NCBI GenBank assembly: GCA_964648795.1
Contig: CAZYMB010000001.1
Location: 124,001-188,000 of the forward strand
Reading direction: 5' to 3'
Length of the DNA: 64,000 nt
Origin: JAHDDW01 sp964648795
GTDB taxonomy: Bacteria; Actinomycetota; Acidimicrobiia; Acidimicrobiales; SZUA-35
Position 1 is the stretch's first letter. Every line of letters begins with the position of its first letter. Below, piece by piece: positions 51,567 to 59,778 of this stretch. Made by a program: the position numbers and the translations under genes. Below the pieces are notes generated by a model. The model ran no database searches, was not told the DNA's origin, and saw nothing but the letters and a program-made list of their open reading frames with translations.

Positions 51567-52784
51567 GTGGAGAAGGTAATGTTTGCGGGGGCGGACGGCA
51601 TAGAGCTAGCAGGCCGTCTAGATGGACCTGTAGGCGACCCGAGAGGAATGGTTGTCTTTGCGCACTGCTTCACATGCTCTAAAGAGCTTGTAGCTGTTCG
51701 AGAAATATCGAAAGCGTTGGTCGAGCTTGGCTTTGCTGTCTTTAGCTTTGATTTTACCGGGCTTGGTTCTAGTGATGGAGACTTTGCCAACACCAACTTC
51801 TCGTCGAATGTAGAAGATTTGAGGGCTGCAATAGAGTTCGTCGAGAGTAACTATCAGCCAGTTGACCTCCTAATTGGACATTCGCTAGGAGGTGCTGCTG
51901 TCTTGTATGCACAAGACGCCTGTACCCACGTTAAAGGCATCGTAACTATTGGAGCCCCCGCCGAGGCTTCACATGTCGAGCATTTGTTTTCTGAATCGTT
52001 GGAAGAGATCGAGCAGACCGGGTCAGCGGAAGTCTCAATTGGAGGCAGGCCCTTCAAGATTAAGAAACAGTTTATTGACGACCTAGCCAGGGTTACTGTG
52101 GCAGATAAGCTAGCTAGTCTTAGTGCTGCATTATTAGTTATGCATTCTCCGGTTGACCAGATCGTAGGGGTTGAGAATGCGAAAGATATTTTCCAGCGAG
52201 CTAAGCATCCAAAGAGCTTTGTATCGCTTGATGACGCTGACCATCTGCTTCTAAATCGTGAACATGCACGCTATGCAGCTCAAGTTATAGGTGCATGGTC
52301 GGGACGATACCTTTCAGAACCGGCTTCAACTGGCGACAGCTTCCCGGCAAATGGCGTGATGGTTACAGAAACTGGACAAGGTAAGTTCCAAAATCGTGTT
52401 CAAACCGTCAGCAATAGCTTTGTAATGGATGAGCCTGTATCTGTTGGAGGGTTGGACTCTGGTCCAACACCTTATGATCTCCTAGGGGCCGCACTTGGAG
52501 GTTGTACAGCAATGACTCTCCGCTTATATTCGGACCATAAAGGCTACGACTACGGCAAGATTTCTGTTGCCGTAACGCATGACAAAGTGCATGCAAAAGA
52601 TTGTGCGGATTGTTCTGATGAGACAAAAGAGGCCGGAGGTTCGGTCGAGGTGTTTGCCCGAGAGATCTCGATAGAAGGGTTACCGGCTGACCAAGTAGAA
52701 AATGTTCTTAGGTTGGCTGATAAGTGTCCTGTTCATAAAACGCTGCATTCTAAAGTACATATTTCAACAGAAGTTAAAGATTAG
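51567..52784 (+). CDS. Alpha/beta hydrolase fused to OsmC domain
   Basis: 405 residues. N-terminal alpha/beta hydrolase (about 1-250) with HCFTCSKEL, nucleophile GHSLGGAAV, and a catalytic Asp/His in HSPVDQIV and DDADHLL; C-terminal OsmC domain (about 265-405) with LGGCTAMTLRLYSDHKG and the second Cys in LADKCPVHKTL. This fusion is known in bacteria; OsmC-type domains reduce organic hydroperoxides. GTG start with AAGGAG five bases upstream. Stop overlaps the convergent GH16-like gene by 11 bases. Confidence 0.93.
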   Translation: MEKVMFAGADGIELAGRLDGPVGDPRGMVVFAHCFTCSKELVAVREISKALVELGFAVFSFDFTGLGSSDGDFANTNFSSNVEDLRAAIEFVESNYQPVDLLIGHSLGGAAVLYAQDACTHVKGIVTIGAPAEASHVEHLFSESLEEIEQTGSAEVSIGGRPFKIKKQFIDDLARVTVADKLASLSAALLVMHSPVDQIVGVENAKDIFQRAKHPKSFVSLDDADHLLLNREHARYAAQVIGAWSGRYLSEPASTGDSFPANGVMVTETGQGKFQNRVQTVSNSFVMDEPVSVGGLDSGPTPYDLLGAALGGCTAMTLRLYSDHKGYDYGKISVAVTHDKVHAKDCADCSDETKEAGGSVEVFAREISIEGLPADQVENVLRLADKCPVHKTLHSKVHISTEVKD

Positions 52785-53976
52785 CTACTTGGATGTATTC
52801 AATCTCAAAGGTGGCACCATCAGTGCCGAGAGCTTCAGGATCTAACACACCGGATTGTCCACCGACAGCCAGATTGATTCGAAGGTCTCGTATTGTCTGA
52901 TCAAATGGGGCTGGCCAGCCTTGAGCTGTATTTGCATTGGTAACTGTGTGAGCTAGATCTCCATCGATGAACCAACGTAGGTCTCCGGTTCTGTACTCGA
53001 CTCGGATTGTGTGCCAATCGTTACTGAAGTTCTCCCTAATTCCGAAAAACTTGTAATCAATTTCGCGTACCCCGGCTGGATTTTGAGTATGAACAGCGAA
53101 GAGAGGACTAGCTGGCCGATTGCTTGTTGCAACTTCCAGGTAGTTTGCTTCGCCCCCGAGCGGCCAAGATCCAGCCCAAGCAGCTGACCAGACAGCTGGG
53201 TTTAGGCCTGCTTGATTGTTATGATCAGCTGGAGTTAATTTTGCTCGGAATTCTAAGACTTGTCCGGGAGAGAAAGCAAAGTCCCGACTACGGATCATTC
53301 CCGACGTCTGTGATCTGGCTCCGTCTCTGCAAGTTACATCTTCATTTTTCGCTGTCAGGACAAGGTTTCCGTCACGGGTGGTAGCGTTTCGTGCCAGGTA
53401 ACACTCATTGCCACCTCCAACGTTTGTGTTATTTTCAATAACCCAGCGTGATGTGTCCAGAGTTTCGAAGTCGTCGCGCCAGGTCGTCGTAAATTCGTCT
53501 TCGGTATTGCTTCTAAGGTTTATGGCCGCTGGAGTTTCTGGTTCTGTTGGGCGATCGGCGCCAGAGTCAACTGTTCGCAGCTCCTGAGTAGTGGTTGTTG
53601 TAGTTGTGGCCGAACCAGTAGTCGTCGTGGGGGTATTAAGTAACGGGGTGTTTGTTTCTGTCGGACGACTAGCTCCGGAACCACTCGGCTGTGAGGGCTC
53701 AGCAGTGGTAGTCGCTGACCTAGGTGACTGCTGTGTATCGGGACTAAGAGTGGTTGGAGCAGCGGGTGTTCTAGGTGCTTGCGATAATTCAGCTGCTTCC
53801 CCAATGGTTGCCGTAGCTGGGTTCACTGCCAGATCTTCAGTCATAGGTTCATCGGCCATGGATACAGAATCATCGGGACTATTTATTCGAGCTAGAGCGA
53901 AGACTACAAGCACCGAGAAGATAGCAACCAGGCCGAACCGTAGTTGCTGTTGATATCGGCCGATTAAGACGCCCAT
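52774..53976 (-). CDS. Secreted GH16-family-like glycoside hydrolase with Thr-rich linker
   Basis: 400 residues. N-terminal basic stretch and membrane helix (about 10-29), a Thr/Pro/Ser linker (to about 145), then a concanavalin-like domain: WRDDFETLDTSRWVIENN, NLVLTAKNE, SGMIRSRDFAFSPGQVLEFRAK, AVWSAAW, WPLGGEANYLEV, WHTIRVEY. The GH16 core motif E-x-D-x-x-E reads EANYLE, so the middle Asp is Asn while both Glu remain. Likely acts on a beta-glucan or similar polysaccharide, or only binds it. AAGGTGG before the ATG. Confidence 0.85.
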   Translation of the reverse strand: MGVLIGRYQQQLRFGLVAIFSVLVVFALARINSPDDSVSMADEPMTEDLAVNPATATIGEAAELSQAPRTPAAPTTLSPDTQQSPRSATTTAEPSQPSGSGASRPTETNTPLLNTPTTTTGSATTTTTTTQELRTVDSGADRPTEPETPAAINLRSNTEDEFTTTWRDDFETLDTSRWVIENNTNVGGGNECYLARNATTRDGNLVLTAKNEDVTCRDGARSQTSGMIRSRDFAFSPGQVLEFRAKLTPADHNNQAGLNPAVWSAAWAGSWPLGGEANYLEVATSNRPASPLFAVHTQNPAGVREIDYKFFGIRENFSNDWHTIRVEYRTGDLRWFIDGDLAHTVTNANTAQGWPAPFDQTIRDLRINLAVGGQSGVLDPEALGTDGATFEIEYIQVANL

Positions 53977-54034
53977 AGTTCCACCTTTGACTCAAGCCCC
54001 ACGCCATTTAGGGCAATTTGAATCAACGATCAGT

Positions 54035-54793
54035 CTAACTAAGTAGTGGTAATTTCGTGAGACAAATATTTACTTCGCCACTATTTCCCACTGTTTTAAG
54101 GGTTTCGCCATGCTCCCGGTCGATTGAGACATAACCAAGGCCAATATGGGAGCCGATTGTTGGGCCGTATGTGGCACTGGTGATTGCGCCCATGAAAGTT
54201 CCGTCCTCGTCCACTAGCTCGGACTTTTCGCGTAGTGGCTTCTCATCTTGGGACACTAGGCCAACAAGTCGAGTTTGGCTGTGTTCGATAGTGGGCACAA
54301 GCTCGGAGTCATCCGTATTACTGAATTCGTATCCTTGTAGAGGTAGTCCTGCCTCAATTCTCAAAGAGTTGTATGCCGCTAGGCCAGCCGGGTGGACTGA
54401 GTCGTTACTACACAACTTTTCACAGAATGTATCCACTGTCGCAGCGGGAATGTGTAGTTCGAATCCAACTTCGCCAAGGTCAGAGTTTGGAGACAACCAT
54501 ATTGTGCCCCATGGAGTTTGTTGAGGGTGAGTGAGAGAGACTGTTAGGTCTAGGTCCGCAAGGGCATTCTCTGATAAGGGCCCATGAATTGCAATAGTTG
54601 TTAACTTTGTTTTTGAGCTTTCCCTAACGTGGGCTGGAACTGAGGCATAACCAAAGTCGAATAGGCTTGCATTGGTCCTGGTCCAACTATGCTCACCAAG
54701 ACATCCTTGGTACTGAATTGGTACCTCGACGTCGCGATAGGTGGTTAGCATCGCCAATCGTCGATCGTGAAATCTGCGCAATGGTGTACTCAT
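54035..54793 (-). CDS. Shortened GcvT-family (aminomethyltransferase/YgfZ-like) protein
   Basis: 252 residues against about 360 for GcvT. N-terminal QGCLGEHSWTRTNASLFDFGYASV corresponds to the EHxxVR..xFD region; YNSLRIEAGLPLQGYEF and GAITSATYGPTIGSHIGLGYVSI match the later domains. About 100 residues between are missing, including the region of the folate-linked GGxxDD motif. No gcvP or gcvH nearby. Folate binding and any enzyme role are uncertain; a YgfZ-like role in Fe-S maintenance is possible. Confidence 0.75.
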   Translation of the reverse strand: MSTPLRRFHDRRLAMLTTYRDVEVPIQYQGCLGEHSWTRTNASLFDFGYASVPAHVRESSKTKLTTIAIHGPLSENALADLDLTVSLTHPQQTPWGTIWLSPNSDLGEVGFELHIPAATVDTFCEKLCSNDSVHPAGLAAYNSLRIEAGLPLQGYEFSNTDDSELVPTIEHSQTRLVGLVSQDEKPLREKSELVDEDGTFMGAITSATYGPTIGSHIGLGYVSIDREHGETLKTVGNSGEVNICLTKLPLLS

Positions 54794-54872
54794 GAGAACC
54801 CGCCTTCATCAATTGTATCTAGGGTCGGGATTATTTGTTCTTAGCCTGTCTTCAAGCAATTTAGAGCACCGC

Positions 54873-54878
54873 TATTGT
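54873..54878 (+). promoter_or_regulatory. Putative -10 box TATTGT, leaderless ppx
   Basis: TATTGT lies seven bases before ATG 54886. Confidence 0.45.
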
Positions 54879-54885
54879 ATATGCA

Positions 54886-56418
54886 ATGTCTAATGCAGAT
54901 AGTAAGTACCTTGCCGCTATTGATATAGGGACTAACTCTATTCATACCCGGATTGCCCATATAGAAAACGGCGCTCTTGTCGTTGATGATGACGCCAAGG
55001 AATCAACCCGGCTTGGCGAAGGCCTAGGCGATGACCGAAAGCTAGACGATGCGTCTATCGAGAGAGCAATTTCAGTATTGGAGCGTTCGGTCGGTTTGGC
55101 CAACAACTATGGTGCTGAAATAATAGCGGTAGCAACTAGTGCAGTAAGATCGGCAAAGAATCAATCCGACTTCGTCCAAAGAGCGTTCGATAGAACCGGT
55201 GTACTGGTAAACACAATTGGAGGCAGCGAAGAAGGTCGCCTTATTCACTTGGGTGTCTCAAACGCTATTCAGATTGCCGACCGCCCGAGTCTTGTGTTTG
55301 ATATTGGGGGAGGGTCTACTGAGATCATTCTGGATTCACCAGCTATAGCAGAGCCGCTAATTCGAAGCTTGAGACTGGGCTGTATTGGGCTAACTAAGAC
55401 ATTCTTCAAAGGTGGAATCGTCGAGCTGGACGATTTGCGTCGCGCTGAGTTGTATGTGCGAGGTGAGCTTAGCGAGTTGAGGCCAATGTTTCTCGAGGTT
55501 CGTCCGGAGCTGATAGTTGGTTCATCGGGTACCACGAGAGCTGTTCTAGAGGCATCAAACTTTCTGAAAAAGCACAACCCAAAGACGCTGCGTGGAGCCA
55601 GTTTCACAGCTGCAGAATTAGAAGATGTCTACTCGGCTGTACTTGAGACCTCAGTTGAGGAGCGACAAGCTGTACTCGGTTTGGATGAGAAACGCACTGA
55701 CATAATTGTTGGCGGCATATTGTTGCTTCGTTCCATTGTCAAAGCCTTTGGTCTAGAAGAAGTTGTTTATTCGGACTTTGCATTGCGTGAAGGGATTTTA
55801 TTCGACAAACTCCTTCCTCGTAACGAGGTATCAGACTTAAAGTTAGAAAGTGCTCGGACTTATGCTTGGAATACCAGCAAAGTTGGATTAGCCCATGAGC
55901 TTAGAATCGCCGAGATAGCTAGTGAGATATTTGCTGGCACCAGCGAGGTTCATGGTTTTGGGGAATATGAGGCTGAATTGCTGGAGTTAGCGGCCTTACT
56001 TCATACTGTTGGTCAAACGGTGAGCTTCTCAGCGCGCCATAAGCACTCATACCATCTAGTTCGCCACACCGACCAACTGCATGGCTTCAATGACAATGAG
56101 CGTGAGCTGGTCGCACAGATTGCCCGGTTCTACCGCAAGGCGCTTCCAACCCTTAGTGTTGACTATTTTGAGCGTCTCACTGAGCCTGATCAGAACAGAG
56201 TGAGGGTTTTAGCCGGCATCCTAAGGTTAAGTGTCGGGCTTACCCGTGGCAGATCCGACAGTGTTAAACGAGTCTCTGCAGTATGCGAAGGCAATGAGAT
56301 TCACCTTAAGCTTGATTCTGGTAGCGATGACGTGGAGCTTGAAATCTATTCGGCATTGGAAGAGCGTGTGTTAATAGAAGAAGCTCTTGGCAAGAAGATA
56401 CTAATTAGCCAGATCTGA
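54886..56418 (+). CDS. ppx: Exopolyphosphatase / guanosine pentaphosphatase (Ppx/GppA)
   Basis: 510 residues: two actin-like ATPase-fold domains (AAIDIGTNSIHTRIA, IGGSEEGRLIHLGV, LVFDIGGGSTEI, IVGSSGTTRAV) and a C-terminal HD-like domain (about 315-510: LLELAALLHTVGQTVSFSARHKHSYHLV). Removes terminal phosphates from polyphosphate and/or acts on pppGpp. The long form with HD-like part is retained. Stop overlaps the convergent ogt by 18 bases. Confidence 0.93.
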   Translation: MSNADSKYLAAIDIGTNSIHTRIAHIENGALVVDDDAKESTRLGEGLGDDRKLDDASIERAISVLERSVGLANNYGAEIIAVATSAVRSAKNQSDFVQRAFDRTGVLVNTIGGSEEGRLIHLGVSNAIQIADRPSLVFDIGGGSTEIILDSPAIAEPLIRSLRLGCIGLTKTFFKGGIVELDDLRRAELYVRGELSELRPMFLEVRPELIVGSSGTTRAVLEASNFLKKHNPKTLRGASFTAAELEDVYSAVLETSVEERQAVLGLDEKRTDIIVGGILLLRSIVKAFGLEEVVYSDFALREGILFDKLLPRNEVSDLKLESARTYAWNTSKVGLAHELRIAEIASEIFAGTSEVHGFGEYEAELLELAALLHTVGQTVSFSARHKHSYHLVRHTDQLHGFNDNERELVAQIARFYRKALPTLSVDYFERLTEPDQNRVRVLAGILRLSVGLTRGRSDSVKRVSAVCEGNEIHLKLDSGSDDVELEIYSALEERVLIEEALGKKILISQI

Positions 56419-56907
56419 TTCGAACTGGAGCAGCTCTGTCTTGAGTTCTGGTCCGTAGGCATACTTGCCAACTAGTCCATTCTTCTTTACGACTCGATGG
56501 CAGCCAATTATCAATATGTGATTATTTTTCTTGCAGGCTGATGCCAAACTGCGTACAGCGATAGGTCTTCGGACACCTTCGGCTAATTCGGTATAAGTAA
56601 TGACATCGCCAAAGTCTAGTTCTGCTAGAAAGTTCCAGGCCTGAACTTGAAGGTCAGTTCCATTCTTGATTGCGGTCTTGGCAAACTTTTTAAACTTTGA
56701 GTCTTTGCCTGCCTGAAACTGGTTAATGGCATCACCAAAGCTTGCGTTCTGTATATTTGTCGCGCCAGTTAGATCCAATTTCTTGGCTAAGTTGCGGCCG
56801 CTTTCAAAACCAGAAGCAACTAGACGGTCATCTTCGAAAAGCCCCGAAAACGGCTTTGAATCGGTGAATCCAGGTAGTTTCAGGGAGTGTTCTGAGAAGG
56901 TAATCAT
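56401..56907 (-). CDS. ogt: Methylated-DNA--protein-cysteine methyltransferase
   Basis: 168 residues from ATG 56907 (TAAACT box seven bases upstream; a TTG at 56928 lies upstream of the expected transcript start). DNA-binding and active site region: FGDVITYTELAEGV and the acceptor Cys in IIGCHRVVKKNGLVGKYAYG; the usual PCHR is GCHR here. Removes alkyl groups from O6-alkylguanine. Overlaps the ppx 3' end by 18 bases. Confidence 0.92.
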   Translation of the reverse strand: MITFSEHSLKLPGFTDSKPFSGLFEDDRLVASGFESGRNLAKKLDLTGATNIQNASFGDAINQFQAGKDSKFKKFAKTAIKNGTDLQVQAWNFLAELDFGDVITYTELAEGVRRPIAVRSLASACKKNNHILIIGCHRVVKKNGLVGKYAYGPELKTELLQFESDLAN

Positions 56908-56914
56908 CAAACTC

Positions 56915-56920
56915 AGTTTA
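56915..56920 (-). promoter_or_regulatory. Putative -10 box TAAACT, leaderless ogt
   Basis: TAAACT on the minus strand, seven bases before ATG 56907. Confidence 0.45.
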
Positions 56921-56936
56921 GCTATCAAGTTTCGAC

Positions 56937-56942
56937 TAGGTT
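56937..56942 (+). promoter_or_regulatory. Putative -10 box TAGGTT, leaderless lipoprotein gene
   Basis: TAGGTT lies six bases before ATG 56949; back to back with the ogt promoter within about 30 bases. Confidence 0.45.
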
Positions 56943-56948
56943 ATAGAT

Positions 56949-57506
56949 ATGCGGTTTAATTGGCTTTTTGCAGCAATTGTTGCGATTTCGATAGCTGCGA
57001 GCGCTTGTGGTTCGCTCAACGCTGGAGCTCCAGAAGCTGACGAGAACCTCTCGGTCAGAGAAACAGCCCAACGACTTATCTCCAATGATGTTGCGGCATC
57101 GATTGGTCTTGGAACTCTAGATCCAGTTTGCGAGGAAGTCGCCCAGCCTTTTCATGGCCGTGAGTTCAGATGTTCGGCCACTTCCGATGATTCTAGAAAC
57201 GTTTACTTTCTGGGAACAATTGAACAAGATGGACGAGTAGCTCTAGAGAGTTCGAACATTTTATTAGCCTCAGACATCCCTGAAATCGAGGCAGTGGCTA
57301 TTGGATATGTTAATCAGCAACTTGGAACTGTCTACAGAGTTGAGAGTTTCAGCTGCGGTTCTGAATCAATAATCTTGAACCCTGAAAGAGTCTTCAGTTG
57401 TGCGTTTACCGAGCCATCAAGCGGCGACGTATTTGATGCCGAAGTTCGTCTAGAAGATCCGGCAACAAATTCTGTAACCGTAACGATTGCCTCTGAAGCT
57501 CGCTAA
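56949..57506 (+). CDS. Lipoprotein with two DUF4333-like repeats
   Basis: 185 residues. Lipobox ASAC (C20). Two similar halves each with a Cys pair (DPVCEEV..FRCSATSDD; ESFSCGSE..FSCAFTEPS) and a closing beta-hairpin, resembling the DUF4333 fold of actinobacterial lipoproteins; family assignment is tentative. Stop shares bases with the convergent RNase gene (four-base overlap). Confidence 0.75.
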   Translation: MRFNWLFAAIVAISIAASACGSLNAGAPEADENLSVRETAQRLISNDVAASIGLGTLDPVCEEVAQPFHGREFRCSATSDDSRNVYFLGTIEQDGRVALESSNILLASDIPEIEAVAIGYVNQQLGTVYRVESFSCGSESIILNPERVFSCAFTEPSSGDVFDAEVRLEDPATNSVTVTIASEAR

Positions 57507-58930
57507 GACTTTACGAACGTTAGTTTGCGTTCTGAGCGCGAAGCTGCAACTAATTTGACTACGGTTGCGCTGCCTGGGGGAGTTTCCAGCTTTGGCATCT
57601 CTGAGATTATTGCCCCATCCTCAATCTGAACCACGGAGACTTCATCGCCGCCGATGAATCGTTCGTTAATAACCGTTGCCGAGAATTCTTCGCCGATCTT
57701 GTCTTCGAGAACCATAACTTCTACAAAATTGGTCATTGCTCGGTCTAATGCTGAACCAGCACTCTTTGCCCTGTTCATAGCCTTCGGGATTGACTCGAGA
57801 TCTTCAGTGATCCATTCGGGGAGTTCAGACTCAGAAAATATTGACAAGAGAATTTCGTTGTTGAACCTGTCCACCAGCCTGCGAAGTGGTGCGGTCACAT
57901 GAGCATAAAGTGAAGCTATTGCGGAATGCTCGAGATATTTGTTTTGCGTCTCTTGTGCGGTCGCTAAATTTAGGTAGCTTGCGCCTCTGAAGGCAGCGGT
58001 TGCCTGATTCAGAAATGCGACTTCACTAACTGTCTCTGGATTTAGCGATCTGACGAAGTCCGCATAACTTGTGTCATCAGGCCAAGCCAGTTTGAGAGCT
58101 TCCGCAGTTTGTCTAAGTTCGCTGATGACATCGTCAGGCGCTGGGGGAAGTGTTCGCAGGATACCCATGTTGTTTTCATGCAGGGTTCTTCCGGCAACCA
58201 TTCCCGTTAGCAGTGATATCTGAGCGTTATAGCCTTCAACAGGAAGTGGCGTCTCAAACTCTGTCCTATAGCCAGTGGCTGTTCGAGTCACTTCTTGAGA
58301 CTTAAGGCGTATGCTCACGCCGCCTCGTAACTTCTCTTGAGTTTGCCTTAGCTCGCCAACTGTCTTTAGAAGCGCAAGGGTTCCGGGACCGCTACCCGAG
58401 TCAATTAGTTCCTGAGCCACTTGGTATGAGTAAGTCTCAGAAACTTTTACGGTTGCTCTTGCTAGGTTCCAGTCAGCGGGTAGGCCATCCTTATCAAGCT
58501 CGATGGTCCAGAGAACACATGGCTTAGTAGTTCCCTCTAACAAGCTGGCTATGTCTTCTGAAATTTCGGGAGGGTGCAAGCCGTTGCGTTGATCGGGGCT
58601 GTAGAAGGTGACGCCTTGGGTTCTTGTATGTTTGTCAATCGCTCCGCCAGGAGAAACGAATTCGGCTACGTCTGCTATTGCATAGTAGAGGGTAAAGCCA
58701 GTGTCTGATGTTTCAATATAGAGGGCCTGGTCCAGATCAGTAGAGCCCTCTGGGTCAATTGTTATGAAATCAAGGTGGGTAAAGTTTGTACGTTCATGGT
58801 TGGCTCTGTAGTTTTGCGTTAACTCGGCTTGAACCTCTGGCGACCATTCCTGGGGGACTTCGAATTCTGCCCTGATCTGGGCGAAGCCTTCACCGAAATC
58901 AGAGTTGGTAGTAAGGGTTGGTTGTTTCAT
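57503..58930 (-). CDS. RNB-domain exoribonuclease (RNase II family)
   Basis: 475 residues from ATG 58930; a longer frame to 58978 would overlap fpg. RNB catalytic segment HLDFITIDPEGSTDLDQALYIE with the metal-binding aspartates, TFYSPDQRNGLHPPEISEDIASL, and the YAHVTAPLRRLVDRFNNEIL motif. Shorter than RNase R (about 700-800), lacking the N-terminal cold-shock domains, as in many actinobacterial RNB proteins. Degrades RNA 3' to 5'. Probably cotranscribed after argS and fpg. Confidence 0.92.
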   Translation of the reverse strand: MKQPTLTTNSDFGEGFAQIRAEFEVPQEWSPEVQAELTQNYRANHERTNFTHLDFITIDPEGSTDLDQALYIETSDTGFTLYYAIADVAEFVSPGGAIDKHTRTQGVTFYSPDQRNGLHPPEISEDIASLLEGTTKPCVLWTIELDKDGLPADWNLARATVKVSETYSYQVAQELIDSGSGPGTLALLKTVGELRQTQEKLRGGVSIRLKSQEVTRTATGYRTEFETPLPVEGYNAQISLLTGMVAGRTLHENNMGILRTLPPAPDDVISELRQTAEALKLAWPDDTSYADFVRSLNPETVSEVAFLNQATAAFRGASYLNLATAQETQNKYLEHSAIASLYAHVTAPLRRLVDRFNNEILLSIFSESELPEWITEDLESIPKAMNRAKSAGSALDRAMTNFVEVMVLEDKIGEEFSATVINERFIGGDEVSVVQIEDGAIISEMPKLETPPGSATVVKLVAASRSERKLTFVKS

Positions 58931-58953
58931 AACTAAGGTCGATAGTAGTCGAT

Positions 58954-59778
58954 CTAAGTTTGGCAGGACCGACACCAAGTAGTTGTTCTTGCATCAATCT
59001 GCTTGGAGTAGAGTTCGGTTCCACAGCGTGAACAGTCTTCGCCTGAGCGGCCATAGACCTCGAGCTGCCGCTGGTTAGTCCCCTCGTTACCAAAAGCGTC
59101 TTTATAATCACGCAGGGTTGTGCCACCATTGTCCAAGCCGTTCTGTAGTACAACTTGGATGGCTTCTCTTAGCCTTTCAGCCCGTTTGAGGCTAAGAGTG
59201 GTACTAGTCGGAGAAATTCGAGCGAGCCAGAGTGCTTCGTCAGCATAGATATTTCCTACACCAGCGACTGGTCTTTGGCTGAGTAGTTGCGTTTTAATGG
59301 TACGAGATGACTTAGCTACACTATCTGCCAAGTATTTTGCGGTGAATGCCTCGCTCATTGGCTCGGGGCCCATCTTGTGTAGCGTCGGTATCTTGGAGTA
59401 ATCTCCAGCGTCGACGACTCGGAGTCGGCCAAACCGTCTTACATCGTAGAAGTGAAAGTAGCGAGAACTTTTATTCCGTGGCTTCTTTATCTCTAGCCAA
59501 GCTCGCAGGTAGGGACTCTGGTCAGAATCGGTATCTAGCTGCGGATCAATAGTTATTCGCCCTGTCATCCCTAGATGAACTATGAATTCTCTGTCATCAT
59601 CGGTTTCGCAGATTAAGAACTTTCCACGGCGAGTTACCTTGGTTAGCTTTGCGCCAACTAGTTCTAGCGCCGGAGTAAATTTGTGATGTTCGAATGCTCC
59701 AGCGTCTTGGACAGTGCTCCCTATAAGTGGAGCCTCTATTTGGTTTCTAACCGTTTCGACTTCAGGGAGCTCTGGCAC
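58954..59778 (-). CDS. mutM: Formamidopyrimidine-DNA glycosylase
   Basis: 274 residues, GTG start. N-terminal PELPEVETVRN supplies the catalytic Pro; HLGMTGR and VAGVGNIYADEALW are core motifs; C-terminal zinc finger has CSRCG and CRSC. Excises oxidised purines such as 8-oxoguanine. The argS stop overlaps this start by one base (TAGTG), so the two are coupled. Confidence 0.95.
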   Translation of the reverse strand: MPELPEVETVRNQIEAPLIGSTVQDAGAFEHHKFTPALELVGAKLTKVTRRGKFLICETDDDREFIVHLGMTGRITIDPQLDTDSDQSPYLRAWLEIKKPRNKSSRYFHFYDVRRFGRLRVVDAGDYSKIPTLHKMGPEPMSEAFTAKYLADSVAKSSRTIKTQLLSQRPVAGVGNIYADEALWLARISPTSTTLSLKRAERLREAIQVVLQNGLDNGGTTLRDYKDAFGNEGTNQRQLEVYGRSGEDCSRCGTELYSKQIDARTTTWCRSCQT

